Both the position numbers and the translations under genes were made by a program. Below are positions 22,530 to 30,943 of a DNA stretch of 64,000 nucleotides, piece after piece. Positions within the stretch are counted from its first letter, which is position 1, and each line of letters starts with the position of its first letter. Where the stretch lies: positions 5,059 to 69,058 of the forward strand of contig CAYSBR010000012.1 in assembly GCA_964429385.1 (NCBI GenBank), in the 5' to 3' direction. Origin of the DNA: UBA2377 sp964429385. GTDB taxonomy: Bacteria; Verrucomicrobiota; Verrucomicrobiia; Opitutales; Opitutaceae. Under the pieces are notes generated by a model. The model was given only the letters and a program-made list of their open reading frames with translations, searched no databases and had not been told where the DNA came from.

Positions 22530-22597
22530 GGTGGGCCGTGCGCTCCGCGCGCGGCAGGGCGATCTTAAACGGCCGTGCGCGGAGCGCACCGCCCACC
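22530..22597. repeat. Long inverted repeat, REP/MITE-like
   Basis: The left arm 22530-22550 (GGTGGGCCGTGCGCTCCGCGC plus one base) and right arm 22577-22597 pair at 20 of 21 positions. The inner four bases (GCGG/CCGT) extend the stem with one wobble, around an 18-base loop. It has no T-run and is too long for an ordinary terminator, and it lies 135 bases after the exporter operon. Confidence 0.8.
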
Positions 22598-22807
22598 CGC
22601 CAATAGGTGACTCAAATAGAACTTATCGGTGGTGACTTATCTTTGAAAACAGATCACCGAGGGTGACGGCGCAGATCCCTCTGCGGGTCAGATGACCGGC
22701 AGGGGGATGTTCCGGCCCATCTATCTTCACAATGAGTCGGTCCCGGTTTTTCCTATTTGTGCTCATCTGTGGTTAACCCGCTTTTGGCGGCAGCGGAGAA
22801 GGCGACC

Positions 22808-22874
22808 GGAGGTTAATTGCATGAGCCCGGATTTTCATAATCCGGGTAGCCGAAGGTGTGATTAACATCACTCC
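22808..22874 (+). other. Cloverleaf-like structured element, possible ncRNA or leader
   Basis: GGAG (22808-22811) can pair with CTCC (22871-22874), enclosing two hairpins: CCCGGATT/AATCCGGG (22826-22833 with 22839-22846, loop TTCAT) and GTGAT/ATCAC (22857-22861 with 22866-22870). The first resembles a tRNA-Met anticodon arm with a two-base longer loop. There is no T-loop consensus and no 7-base acceptor stem, so it is not called a tRNA. A terminator follows 4 bases later. Confidence 0.4.
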
Positions 22875-22877
22875 CCC

Positions 22878-22905
22878 AACCCGGCGTTTGCCGGGTTTTA
22901 TTTTG
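22878..22905 (+). terminator. Rho-independent terminator upstream of mnmE
   Basis: AACCCGGC (22878-22885) and GCCGGGTT (22890-22897) form an 8-base stem with a GTTT loop followed by TTATTTT. It is 480 bases beyond the exporter operon and only 33 bases before mnmE, so it may end a short transcript from the structured element just upstream. Confidence 0.85.
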
Positions 22906-22937
22906 CCTTCGTGCGGCGGGTCGGTTGCCTGCGGTCG

Positions 22938-24293
22938 ATGGCGCATTCCCACGATACCATCGCCGCGCTGGCGACTCCCACCGGTACTTCCGCACTCGCG
23001 GTCATCCGTATCAGCGGTCCTGATACGGTCCAGCTGGTCCGCGAGTTGTGCGGTGGCGTGCCGCCGCCACGCTGTGCCCAGCGCGCGGATTACAAGGATG
23101 GGCAGGGCGATTTGGTGGATGATGTCCTGGCGACTTTTTTTCAGGAGCCCGCTTCCTATACCGGCGAGGACGTGCTGGAGATTTCCTGTCACGGCAATCC
23201 GTTCATCGCGCAACGCATCCTGGAGGATCTGCTGGCCCGCGGGTGCCGAGCGGCCCTGCCCGGGGAATTTACCCAGCGGGCTTTTTTGCACGGTCGTATG
23301 GATCTGAGTCAGGCGGAAGCCGTCATGGATCTCATCCATGCGCGGAGCGAACGGGCGTTGGCGGCCGCCAATCAGCAACTGCGCGGCGCCTTGGGCCGGC
23401 ATATGGGTATGTTGGTGGAGGGGTTGCTCGGGGTGCTGGCGCGAATCGAGGCCTATATTGATTTTCCTGAAGAGGACCTGCCGGAGGAGGACCGCGTGGT
23501 GGTTTTGAAGGAGCTCGCCCGGCTGGTCACCGAAACCCAGCGACTGCTGGCCACCAGTCATTACGGGGATGTGTTGCGCGAAGGGATGAAGACGGTGATC
23601 GTTGGGCATCCGAATGCAGGTAAAAGCCTTTTGCTCAACAGGTTGCTTGGTATGGATCGGGCTCTGGTCAGCCCTGAACCCGGCACCACCCGCGATTATC
23701 TGGAGGAGAGAATCATTATTGGTCCGCATAGTCTGCGGCTGATTGATACTGCCGGGCTCAATCCCTCCCCTGCTCCGCTGGAAAAACTGGGTATGGAAAA
23801 ATCGCTCGAGCGCGCCCGCGAGGCGGATCTGATTCTGCTCGTGTTGGATTCCTCGCAACCGGCTCCGCACTGGCCAGCCGAGATCGTAAATGAGCTGACT
23901 CCGGGCCGGACCTTGGTGGTGGCGAACAAGGCTGACCTGCCGACTCATTCCGCCGCGCTCGCGGAGCTTGAGGCCTATGAGGTGGTCAGGATTTCTGCGC
24001 TGACGGGTGAAGGCATTGAGGCGCTCCAGGCCGCCGTGGTGCGGCGGGCTGAGGCATTTGCCGTTGCCGTGGGCGAGGATCTTATCGCCATCAATGCCCG
24101 GCATGCGGACGCGCTGAGGCGATCGCAAGTCGCTTTGAGTGAATCAATTGAGAAATTGTCGGCGAATGAGGCGAGCGAATTGGTGGCGAGTGATTTGCGT
24201 GATGCCTTGGAAGCGTATGGGGAGATTGCGGGGAAGATTGATCATGAGCGGATGCTGGATCATCTGTTCGCCACCTTCTGCATCGGGAAGTAA
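22938..24293 (+). CDS. mnmE: tRNA modification GTPase MnmE
   Basis: MnmE works with MnmG to place the carboxymethylaminomethyl group on U34 of several tRNAs. The 451-residue product from the ATG at 22938 (MAHSHDTIAALATPTG) has the N-terminal formyl-THF-binding domain, a helical domain, and the inserted G domain with VGHPNAGKSLL (G1), DTAG (G3) and NKAD (G4). It ends with the obligatory C-terminal CIGK, whose Cys is needed for modification. mnmG follows 21 bases later. Confidence 0.98.
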   Translation: MAHSHDTIAALATPTGTSALAVIRISGPDTVQLVRELCGGVPPPRCAQRADYKDGQGDLVDDVLATFFQEPASYTGEDVLEISCHGNPFIAQRILEDLLARGCRAALPGEFTQRAFLHGRMDLSQAEAVMDLIHARSERALAAANQQLRGALGRHMGMLVEGLLGVLARIEAYIDFPEEDLPEEDRVVVLKELARLVTETQRLLATSHYGDVLREGMKTVIVGHPNAGKSLLLNRLLGMDRALVSPEPGTTRDYLEERIIIGPHSLRLIDTAGLNPSPAPLEKLGMEKSLERAREADLILLVLDSSQPAPHWPAEIVNELTPGRTLVVANKADLPTHSAALAELEAYEVVRISALTGEGIEALQAAVVRRAEAFAVAVGEDLIAINARHADALRRSQVALSESIEKLSANEASELVASDLRDALEAYGEIAGKIDHERMLDHLFATFCIGK

Positions 24294-24314
24294 CCGCTAC
24301 GCGACCGTCCTTTG

Positions 24315-26192
24315 ATGATTTATAATAAGATTCCCTTTGATGTCATTATTTGCGGTGCCGGGCATGCCGGCGCCGAAGCGGCCTTGGCTGCGGCGCGCAT
24401 GGGGGCCTCCACCCTGCTCCTCACTGGCAATATCGATACCATTGCCCAGATGAGCTGCAACCCGGCGATCGGCGGTCAGGCCAAGGGGCAGATCGTGCGG
24501 GAGATCGATGCCTTGGGGGGTGAGATGGCGATCAACACAGATCTAACCGGCATTCAGTTCCGGCTTTTGAACGAATCCAAAGGGCCGGCAGTCCAGTCGC
24601 CGCGCGCGCAGTGTGACAAAAAAGCGTATCAGTTTCGACTGAAGCACACCTTGGAACTGCAGCCCAATCTGCAGCTGTTCCAGGCTACGGTGACCGGGCT
24701 TAGCTTTGCGTCCGGTCGGGTGACCGGAGTGCGGACCAATCTGGATATCGAATTCCTCGGTAAAACCGTGGTGGTCACGACCGGGACTTTTCTGCGTGGG
24801 CTGATGCATATCGGCCAGAACAAGAATGAAGGTGGGCGTTTGGGGGACTTTAGTGCCAAAACGCTGTCGGCCAGTTTTCTGGAGGCCGGGATCGAGTTGC
24901 AGCGGCTCAAGACCGGGACGCCGCCGCGACTGCTGGGGCGAAGTTTGGATTTCAGCAAAATGGAGGAGCAGAAAGGCGACGCTGAGCCGACGTTGTTTGC
25001 CTTTCATGATACGCGGGATCCCGAGGATATGTTCCACGTGGAACAAACCGGGGAGGAACGGCTCGGTTGGAGGCCGGGCCATGCCCAAATTTCCTGCTGG
25101 ATGACCTACACCACGCCGGAAACTGCCCGGCTGGTTCAGGAAAACCTGCACAAATCGGCGATGTATGGCGGCGAGATCGAGGGGGTTGGTCCCCGGTATT
25201 GCCCCAGTATTGAGGACAAGTTTGTGCGATTTGCCGACAAACCGCGCCATCTGTTGTTTCTCGAACCCGAGGGGCGTTCGACCAATGAATACTATGTGAA
25301 TGGGCTTTCGACGAGTTTGCCGTTCGATGTGCAGTTGGATATGGTGCACAGTGTGCCCGGCTTGGAGGAGGCTGTGTTGCTGCGACCGGCCTATGCTGTG
25401 GAATACGATTTCGCGCCGCCGACCCAACTGTTGCCATCATTGGAGTCAAAGTTGGTCGAGAATCTGTTCTTTGCGGGGCAGATCAACGGGACTTCGGGTT
25501 ACGAGGAGGCGGCCTGCCAGGGGTTGGTGGCCGGGGTTAATGCTGTGCACAAGGCGAGGGGAGAGGAGCCGCTCATCATCCGGCGGCATGAGGGCTATAT
25601 TGGTGTGCTGATTGATGATTTGGTCACCAAGGGGACGAGCGAGCCGTATCGCATGTTTACCAGTCGGGCGGAGCATCGGCTGCTTTTTAATCACGGCAGT
25701 GCGGAGCTGCGGCTGGGGCATCATGCGAGCGCTCATGGGCTGCTTTCGGGGAGCCGGCTGGCGCGGATTGAGGCCAAGCAAAAGGAAGTAGGGGAGTGGG
25801 TGCGGATTTTGGAAACTCAGCGTCAGGGCGGCAAGACTTGGGCGGACCTGCTGCGGCGGGGGGAAGCGGTTGAAAATTTACCGCCTGATTTTCTCAACGC
25901 GCCGGTGACGGTGCGGGATGAAGTGCTCTATCGGGTGCGCTACCAGGGTTACCTGCTGCGCGAGCAACGTCAGATTGAGAAACTCAGCCATATCGAAAAA
26001 ATCCGTATTCCGGCAGATTTGAATTACAGTGTGGTCAAGGGATTGCGCAAAGAGAGCGCCCTTAAATTGGGTGCGCTCAAGCCGTTTACGCTGGGGCAAG
26101 CCAGTCGGGTGAGTGGGGTTAACCCAGCAGATATCAGCATCTTAATGGTTTATATCGAATCGCTTCGCCCGGTTTCAGGCTCACGGGAGTGA
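24315..26192 (+). CDS. mnmG: tRNA uridine-5-carboxymethylaminomethyl modification enzyme MnmG
   Basis: A 625-residue FAD protein starting MIYNKIPFDVIICGAGHAGAEAA; an in-frame TTG at 24312 is less likely. The FAD motif GAGHAGAEAA is at about 13-22, followed by the family signatures NPAIGGQAKGQIVREIDALGG and GTFLRGLMHIG. The C-terminal region (YEEAACQGLVAGVNA, DDLVTKGTSEPYRMFTSRAEHRLLF) is typical of MnmG. Residues 239-244 (MFHVEQ) are encoded by a perfect parS-type palindrome. Neither rsmG nor parAB follows; the next genes are a two-component pair. Confidence 0.98.
   Translation: MIYNKIPFDVIICGAGHAGAEAALAAARMGASTLLLTGNIDTIAQMSCNPAIGGQAKGQIVREIDALGGEMAINTDLTGIQFRLLNESKGPAVQSPRAQCDKKAYQFRLKHTLELQPNLQLFQATVTGLSFASGRVTGVRTNLDIEFLGKTVVVTTGTFLRGLMHIGQNKNEGGRLGDFSAKTLSASFLEAGIELQRLKTGTPPRLLGRSLDFSKMEEQKGDAEPTLFAFHDTRDPEDMFHVEQTGEERLGWRPGHAQISCWMTYTTPETARLVQENLHKSAMYGGEIEGVGPRYCPSIEDKFVRFADKPRHLLFLEPEGRSTNEYYVNGLSTSLPFDVQLDMVHSVPGLEEAVLLRPAYAVEYDFAPPTQLLPSLESKLVENLFFAGQINGTSGYEEAACQGLVAGVNAVHKARGEEPLIIRRHEGYIGVLIDDLVTKGTSEPYRMFTSRAEHRLLFNHGSAELRLGHHASAHGLLSGSRLARIEAKQKEVGEWVRILETQRQGGKTWADLLRRGEAVENLPPDFLNAPVTVRDEVLYRVRYQGYLLREQRQIEKLSHIEKIRIPADLNYSVVKGLRKESALKLGALKPFTLGQASRVSGVNPADISILMVYIESLRPVSGSRE
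25030..25045. other. parS-type centromere site inside mnmG
   Basis: TGTTCCACGTGGAACA is a perfect 16-base palindrome that fits the conserved bacterial parS consensus TGTTNCACGTGNAACA, the binding site of the chromosome-partition protein ParB. It is in frame and encodes MFHVEQ. Such sites cluster near the replication origin, often around gidA/mnmG and rsmG. Confidence 0.85.
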
Positions 26193-26376
26193 GGCTGGGT
26201 GAAGTAGGGGGGGTGGTCCGTGTGGATCGCTTTTTATCCCGCGAATCCTGCTGACAGGTTTCGGGATTTGGCCCTCAATATTGGGGCTGGGCAGAGGATT
26301 GGAGACGTTGTAACATTTGTGAAACGACCGCCAAATTCACTAGTCCGGCACCGGCTGATCGCCTAATCTTCACATC

Positions 26377-27087
26377 ATGGCTGATTCCAAACCCAAGAAA
26401 ATCCTCGTCGTGGACGATGAGCCGGATGTCACGGATCTTCTGGCCTACACGCTCAAAACCAAAGGTTACTCCGTCGAGGCGGTGAACAACCCGCACGCCA
26501 GCATCGGTCTGGCCCGGTCCTTTTTGCCGGACTTGGTGATTCTCGATGTGATGATGCCCGAGTTGAGCGGTATCCAGATCTGCCGCATGCTGCGGGCCGA
26601 TCCTCAGCTGAAGCGCGTGCCGGTGATCTTCCTGACCGCCAAGGCCGAGGAGGGAGATCGCATCCAGGGATTGGAAAGCGGCGCGGATGACTATATTTGC
26701 AAACCATTTAGCACCAAAGAATTGTCTCTCAGGGTGCAATCCATCCTGCGCCGGGTTACGGAGGCCGGCAGTGAGCCGACCAAACGTCTCCAAGCGGGCG
26801 AGATCGTACTCGATACCGAGCGGCATGAGATCACGGTGCGCGGCCAGCCGGTGGATCTGACGGCCACGGAGTTCCGCCTTCTGCATCTGTTGATGGAGCG
26901 ACGCGGCCGTGTGCAGACGCGCGAGCACCTGCTGATCAATGTGTGGAATTACGAGACCGAGATCGAAACGCGTACGGTGGACACGCATGTACGCCGGTTG
27001 CGGGAAAAACTGGGTGAAGAGGCGGACTGGATCGAAACGATCCGCGGAGTCGGCTATCGGATGGCGGAACAAAAAGTGCACGCATGA
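26377..27087 (+). CDS. phoB: OmpR/PhoB-family response regulator
   Basis: The 236-residue product has a receiver domain (VVDDEPD near 11-17, phosphoacceptor Asp in VILDVMMPELSG, Thr in IFLTAKAEE, Lys in YICKPFS) and a C-terminal winged-helix domain (LTATEFRLLHLL ... RTVDTHVRRLREKL ... IRGVGYRM). Its overlap with a PhoR-like kinase and its sequence favour PhoB, the phosphate-starvation regulator, but no pst genes are in the window, so the symbol is by family resemblance. Confidence 0.85.
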   Translation: MADSKPKKILVVDDEPDVTDLLAYTLKTKGYSVEAVNNPHASIGLARSFLPDLVILDVMMPELSGIQICRMLRADPQLKRVPVIFLTAKAEEGDRIQGLESGADDYICKPFSTKELSLRVQSILRRVTEAGSEPTKRLQAGEIVLDTERHEITVRGQPVDLTATEFRLLHLLMERRGRVQTREHLLINVWNYETEIETRTVDTHVRRLREKLGEEADWIETIRGVGYRMAEQKVHA

Positions 27088-28355
27088 CGGGAGTGCTGGT
27101 TTTTGGTCTGGCGGTTGCCTTGGTTGTCGCCGTTTACAAGCTGCGACGACACCGGAAGGCTTTGCATGGCTTGGAGCAGGCCATTTTGCAGCGCCAGCCC
27201 TTCCTGCGCGAGGAGCAGGCGGCCCACCTCGGCGAGGATTGGGACCGGCTCTGCACGGCGGCCAATACCCTGATCGGTGAGGAGAGCCGGCTCCAGCAAT
27301 TCCGCACCGGACAGCTGGCCCAACTCGAGGCCACGCTCGGCAGCCTGCAGGAAGCGGTGCTTATCGTAGATGAGACCAACCATATCCTTTTGGCCAACAG
27401 GGCCTTGCAAGGAATGTTTCCCTCGGCCACCGACACGTTGGGCCGTCGCCTCGAACTCGTGCTGCACAGCCGGGAGTTTCTCGACTATGTGGAGACGGTG
27501 CGCGCCGGCCAGGCCGAGCCGCGCAAGGCCTTCGAGTTCGCCAAAGGCAATGAGTCGGTGTGGGCGGAGGTCACAGGGGCGCTGATTCCTCCCTTGGATG
27601 GACAGAAAATACCCTGGGCGCTGTTTGTTCTGCATGACATCACCCACCAGCGGAAACTGGAGGGCATGCGGCGCGATTTTGTGGCGAACGTTTCGCATGA
27701 GCTGCGCACGCCGCTCAGTGTCATCAAGGGTTACATTGAGACCTTGGTGGATGATCACCACACGATGCCGGTCGAGGATCGTGAGAAATTCCTGCGGACC
27801 ATCCAGCGTCACACCGAGCGTTTGAATTCCCTCCTGGAAGATTTGCTCGCCCTTTCCCGGCTGGAATCCGCCGATCCCGGAATGGCCCGTGAATCCGTGG
27901 CCGTCGCCAAGCTGGTTTCCGAGGTGATTGAAGACTATCAAACCCGGCCCGCAACGCGCGACCGCCGGCTGAATCTCTCTTTGGATCCGGCGGCCGGTAC
28001 CTTGTGGATGGATCCCTCTAAAATAACCCAAGTGCTGGAAAACCTGTTGGATAACGCACTCAAATACACGCCGCCGGGAGCCGTGATCGAGGTGTTGGTG
28101 AAGGCGCAGGATGCGGAACTGGTCGTGGGGGTGCGCGACAATGGCCCCGGCATCCCGCCGGAGGATCTGCCGCATATTTTCGAGCGGTTTTACCGCGTGG
28201 ACAAGGGCCGGTCGCGCGAGAAGGGCGGTACCGGGCTGGGCCTCAGCATTGTGAAGCACATCGTGCAGTTGCATGGTGGCCGGGCTTGGGTGGAGAGCCA
28301 GCTGGGGCAGGGGACGGCCTTCTATTTCGCCCTGCCGCGCCGCGAGCCGGTTTAA
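27084..28355 (+). CDS. phoR: PhoR-like sensor histidine kinase
   Basis: The 423-residue kinase overlaps the regulator by four bases (ATGA). It has a single N-terminal membrane helix (residues about 3-19), a PAS domain (about 80-190, LEAVLIVDETNHILLANRAL region), the phospho-accepting His in FVANVSHELRTPLSVIKGY, and the N box (ENLLDNALKYT), G1 box (VRDNGPGIPPEDLPHIFERFYRVD) and G2 box (GGTGLGLSIVKHIV). The very short periplasmic part is usual for PhoR, which senses through the Pst-PhoU complex. Confidence 0.87.
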   Translation: MTGVLVFGLAVALVVAVYKLRRHRKALHGLEQAILQRQPFLREEQAAHLGEDWDRLCTAANTLIGEESRLQQFRTGQLAQLEATLGSLQEAVLIVDETNHILLANRALQGMFPSATDTLGRRLELVLHSREFLDYVETVRAGQAEPRKAFEFAKGNESVWAEVTGALIPPLDGQKIPWALFVLHDITHQRKLEGMRRDFVANVSHELRTPLSVIKGYIETLVDDHHTMPVEDREKFLRTIQRHTERLNSLLEDLLALSRLESADPGMARESVAVAKLVSEVIEDYQTRPATRDRRLNLSLDPAAGTLWMDPSKITQVLENLLDNALKYTPPGAVIEVLVKAQDAELVVGVRDNGPGIPPEDLPHIFERFYRVDKGRSREKGGTGLGLSIVKHIVQLHGGRAWVESQLGQGTAFYFALPRREPV

Positions 28356-28402
28356 GCCGGGCTTGCGCTGGTCGGGCCGCCCGCCCTTGCTGCCAGCCCT
28401 TC

Positions 28403-29011
28403 ATGCCTCTGGATCAAGCCGTTGCCCTGCGCTCCTCCCGTCTTCTCGCCCTGCGGGAAGATCTGGCCCGCATCTGGCCGGTGGCGCCTGCCGCGATCAC
28501 TTTGGAAATCGGGTGTGGTCACGGGCATTTTCTCACCGCTTATGCGACGGCGCATCCGGCCGAGACCTGCCTGGGTATTGATCTGCTCAAGGATCGGATT
28601 GGCCGGGCTACGCGCAAAGCCGTTCGGGCCGGGTTGACCAACCTTGCTTTTCTACAAGCGGAAGCCGCCCTTTTGTTGGAAGCCCTGCCCCCTGCGGTGC
28701 AACTGGCCACGGTTTTTGTGCTTTTCCCCGATCCCTGGCCCAAGCGGCGCCATCATAAGAACCGGTTGATGCAACCCGAGTTTCTTAGCGCTCTGGCGGC
28801 CAAGGCGGCTCCGAATGCCAGCCTGCATTTTCGCACCGACTATGAACCCTACTTTGCTGCGGCGACTGCGACCCTGCAGGAACATCCGGACTGGCGGGTG
28901 AGCACGGTTCCCTGGCCTTTTGAACACGACACGGTGTTTCAAACCCGTGCGCCGGCCTACCAATCCTGCACGGCTATCCGGCATCTTCCGGACATAAGGG
29001 CCAGCCTGTGA
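28403..29011 (+). CDS. trmB: tRNA (guanine-N7-)-methyltransferase
   Basis: TrmB makes m7G46 in tRNA with SAM. The 202-residue product from the ATG at 28403 (MPLDQAVALRSSRLL) has the SAM motif LEIGCGHGHFL near 35-45, the family hallmark FPDPWPKRRHHKNRL and the C-terminal TDYEPYF. The longer frame upstream overlaps the kinase gene and lacks family sequence. It begins 47 bases after the kinase. Confidence 0.93.
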   Translation: MPLDQAVALRSSRLLALREDLARIWPVAPAAITLEIGCGHGHFLTAYATAHPAETCLGIDLLKDRIGRATRKAVRAGLTNLAFLQAEAALLLEALPPAVQLATVFVLFPDPWPKRRHHKNRLMQPEFLSALAAKAAPNASLHFRTDYEPYFAAATATLQEHPDWRVSTVPWPFEHDTVFQTRAPAYQSCTAIRHLPDIRASL

Positions 29012-29066
29012 CGCTCCCGAGTGCTCTAATTCTGCAAGCAAGAGGCAAATATCACCGCTTCAAGGG

Positions 29067-29096
29067 TTGACGCCCGCGGGGCCGCTTCCCTACGAA
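29067..29096 (+). promoter_or_regulatory. Candidate sigma-70 promoter of the atp operon
   Basis: TTGACG (29067-29072) and TACGAA (29091-29096) are 18 bases apart and lie 38 bases before atpB. The -35 fits well, the -10 only moderately. Confidence 0.4.
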
Positions 29097-29134
29097 ATTC
29101 CGTTTCAAACCCTTTTCCGGTCTCCACTCTCACC

Positions 29135-29983
29135 ATGTCCCGAGTTCGTAAGCTTGCCATCTCCTCCCTGTTTTTGAGCACGGGCGTAGGCGCATTTGCC
29201 GCGAGTGAAGTGGCGCCCTCCCTGCAGGAACACCTGTTTGGGCTGCCTATTTCCAATTCGGTCTTCACCGGTTTGATCTTCACCCTCCTCTTCGTGGTCC
29301 TGATCCGGTGGATGGTGGGCCGGCCTTCGCTGATTCCTTCCCGCGGTCAGGCGGTGTTCGAATCCATGCTGGAAGCCCTGCGCGAGATGTTTGAGCCCAT
29401 CGTCGGCAAGAAGGCGATGCCCGCCGCCTTCCCCGTGCTGGTCTGCCTTTTCCTGTTCATTCTTCTGCACAACTGGTCCGGCATGTTTCCGTTTGTCGGC
29501 ACCCTGGGCTGGGAAAACGCCGAAGGGCAGTTTGTTCCGCTGTTGCGACCCCCGACTTCCGACGCCAACGGCACGCTTGCCCTGGCCCTCGTGTCCTTCG
29601 GCGCCTGGCTCATTATCATCTTCAAGTATGCCGGCCCCCGCATGATCTGGCACGACATCTTCGGCAACAAGGCGGAGAAGGACAGCCTGCCGAAGCCGAT
29701 GTATCTCTTCCTGTCGCTCATCTTCTTTTTCGTGGGCCTCATCGAGATCGTCTCCATCCTCATCCGCCCCGCGACCCTCACCGCGCGCCTCTTCGGCAAC
29801 ATCTACGGCGGCGAAACCCTCCTCCACGAGACGAGCTTCATCTTCATCTTCTACTTCCTTGAGATCATCGTGGGCTTTGTGCAGGCCTTTGTCTTCACCC
29901 TGCTCTCGGCCGTTTACATCGGCCTGATCTGCAACCACGGCGACGACCACCACGACGAAAAGGAAGTCGCTCACAGTCACTGA
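29135..29983 (+). CDS. atpB: F1Fo ATP synthase subunit a
   Basis: First gene of a complete F-type ATP synthase operon. The 282-residue product carries the proton half-channels. It has at least five membrane segments, beginning near residue 40 (SVFTGLIFTLLFVVLIRW). The essential Arg is in the ATLTARLFGNIYGGE segment. An N-terminal hydrophobic stretch (LAISSLFLSTGVGAFAA) may be a cleaved signal. The C-terminus is acidic and His-rich (GDDHHDEKEVAHSH). No atpI precedes it. Confidence 0.97.
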   Translation: MSRVRKLAISSLFLSTGVGAFAASEVAPSLQEHLFGLPISNSVFTGLIFTLLFVVLIRWMVGRPSLIPSRGQAVFESMLEALREMFEPIVGKKAMPAAFPVLVCLFLFILLHNWSGMFPFVGTLGWENAEGQFVPLLRPPTSDANGTLALALVSFGAWLIIIFKYAGPRMIWHDIFGNKAEKDSLPKPMYLFLSLIFFFVGLIEIVSILIRPATLTARLFGNIYGGETLLHETSFIFIFYFLEIIVGFVQAFVFTLLSAVYIGLICNHGDDHHDEKEVAHSH

Positions 29984-30077
29984 CCGATTTCCACATCCCT
30001 TTTTCCTCCGGGAGCATGTTCCTTAACACGTGCACGGCGGAAAGAATGAACAACCAAATCCACTAACCATACCTACC

Positions 30078-30293
30078 ATGCTCGCTCAAATCACCGGTAA
30101 CATCTCACATCTCGCCACGGGTATCGCCGTCTTCGGCGCCGCCATCGGCGTGGGTCTCATCGGCTTCCGCGCCGTCGAGGCTGTCGGCCGCAATCCTGGC
30201 GCCTCGGGCAAGATCCTGCCCCTCGCCCTCGTGACCGCCGCCTTCGCCGAAGGTCTCGGCATTCTCGCGATCTTCGTGCTCGCCAACAAATAA
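30078..30293 (+). CDS. atpE: F1Fo ATP synthase subunit c
   Basis: The 71-residue proteolipid from the ATG at 30078 has two membrane helices joined by the polar loop EAVGRNPGASGKI. The ion-binding Glu is in TAAFAEGLGIL. The Glu is followed by Gly and there is no upstream Gln in helix 1, so the sodium-binding pattern is absent and a proton-driven ring is expected. Confidence 0.97.
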   Translation: MLAQITGNISHLATGIAVFGAAIGVGLIGFRAVEAVGRNPGASGKILPLALVTAAFAEGLGILAIFVLANK

Positions 30294-30368
30294 GGCTCTC
30301 TCCCGCGGACGCGCCGGCTCCAACGGCCGCGCGTCCGCCCCTCACTTTCAACGACCGCCCAGTCCGCC

Positions 30369-30926
30369 ATGCTCCTGTATCTTGCTTCCGCCGTCGCCAC
30401 CGACCCAGCCGGCTCGTCCGGTGTGCTGAAGATCTTCAGCGATTTCGGCATCCAACCGTTCTACGTTGTGATGCAGTTCGTGAGCTTCGCGATCCTGGCG
30501 TTCGTCCTCTATCGCTTCGCGATCAAGCCCACGCTCGCCGTCATGGACGAGCGCAACACCAAGATCGAGGCCGGCATCAAGAATGCCGAGGCCACCGCCG
30601 CTAAGCTCGCCGAGGCGCAGACCGAGGCCGCCGCCCAGATCAAGGAAGCCCAGCTCAACGCCGGCAAGATCATCGAGGAGGCCCGCAAGGCCGCCAAGGA
30701 ACTCTCCGACCGCGAGATCGCCGCCGCCACCGCGCGGGCCAATGACCTCATCACCAAGGCCCAGCACGCGATCGAGCTCGAGCATCGCAAGATGATCGCC
30801 GAGGCCCGTGGCGAGATCGCCCGCCTCGTGGTCATCACCGCCGAACGCGTCCTCGCCAAGCAGCTCACCGAGAGCGACCGCGCCGCCTACAACCAGGCCG
30901 CCGCCCGCGAGCTCACCGTCGTCTGA
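30369..30926 (+). CDS. atpF: F1Fo ATP synthase subunit b
   Basis: The 185-residue peripheral-stalk subunit has one membrane helix (about residues 33-52, YVVMQFVSFAILAFVLYRFA) and a long Ala/Glu/Lys-rich coiled coil. The N-terminal 25 residues, up to DFGIQPFYVV, resemble the amphipathic start seen in related b subunits. It starts 75 bases after atpE. Confidence 0.95.
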   Translation: MLLYLASAVATDPAGSSGVLKIFSDFGIQPFYVVMQFVSFAILAFVLYRFAIKPTLAVMDERNTKIEAGIKNAEATAAKLAEAQTEAAAQIKEAQLNAGKIIEEARKAAKELSDREIAAATARANDLITKAQHAIELEHRKMIAEARGEIARLVVITAERVLAKQLTESDRAAYNQAAARELTVV

Positions 30927-30943
30927 TCCGCCTCTTTTCCGCG

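Larger units (their letters stand above)
22396..22937. other. 542-base gene-free region between exporter operon and mnmE
   Basis: No plausible coding sequence is seen on either strand. The region holds a long inverted repeat (22530-22597), a small hairpin CTGC-N-GGTCA/TGACC-N-GCAG (22681-22702), a phrase TGCTCATCTGTGGTTAA (22750-22767) that resembles words of intergenic repeats known from related genomes, a cloverleaf-like element (22808-22874) and a terminator (22878-22905). Confidence 0.7.

Noticed and set aside
22808..22874. tRNA-Met gene
   Set aside because: The anticodon-arm likeness is good, but the T-loop GTTCRAAYC, the 7-base acceptor stem and a standard 7-base anticodon loop are missing.
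26308..26325. Pho box before phoB (TTGTAACAT-TTGTGAAAC)
   Set aside because: The two half-sites repeat every 9 bases rather than the 11 of PhoB boxes, and the match to CTGTCAT is poor.
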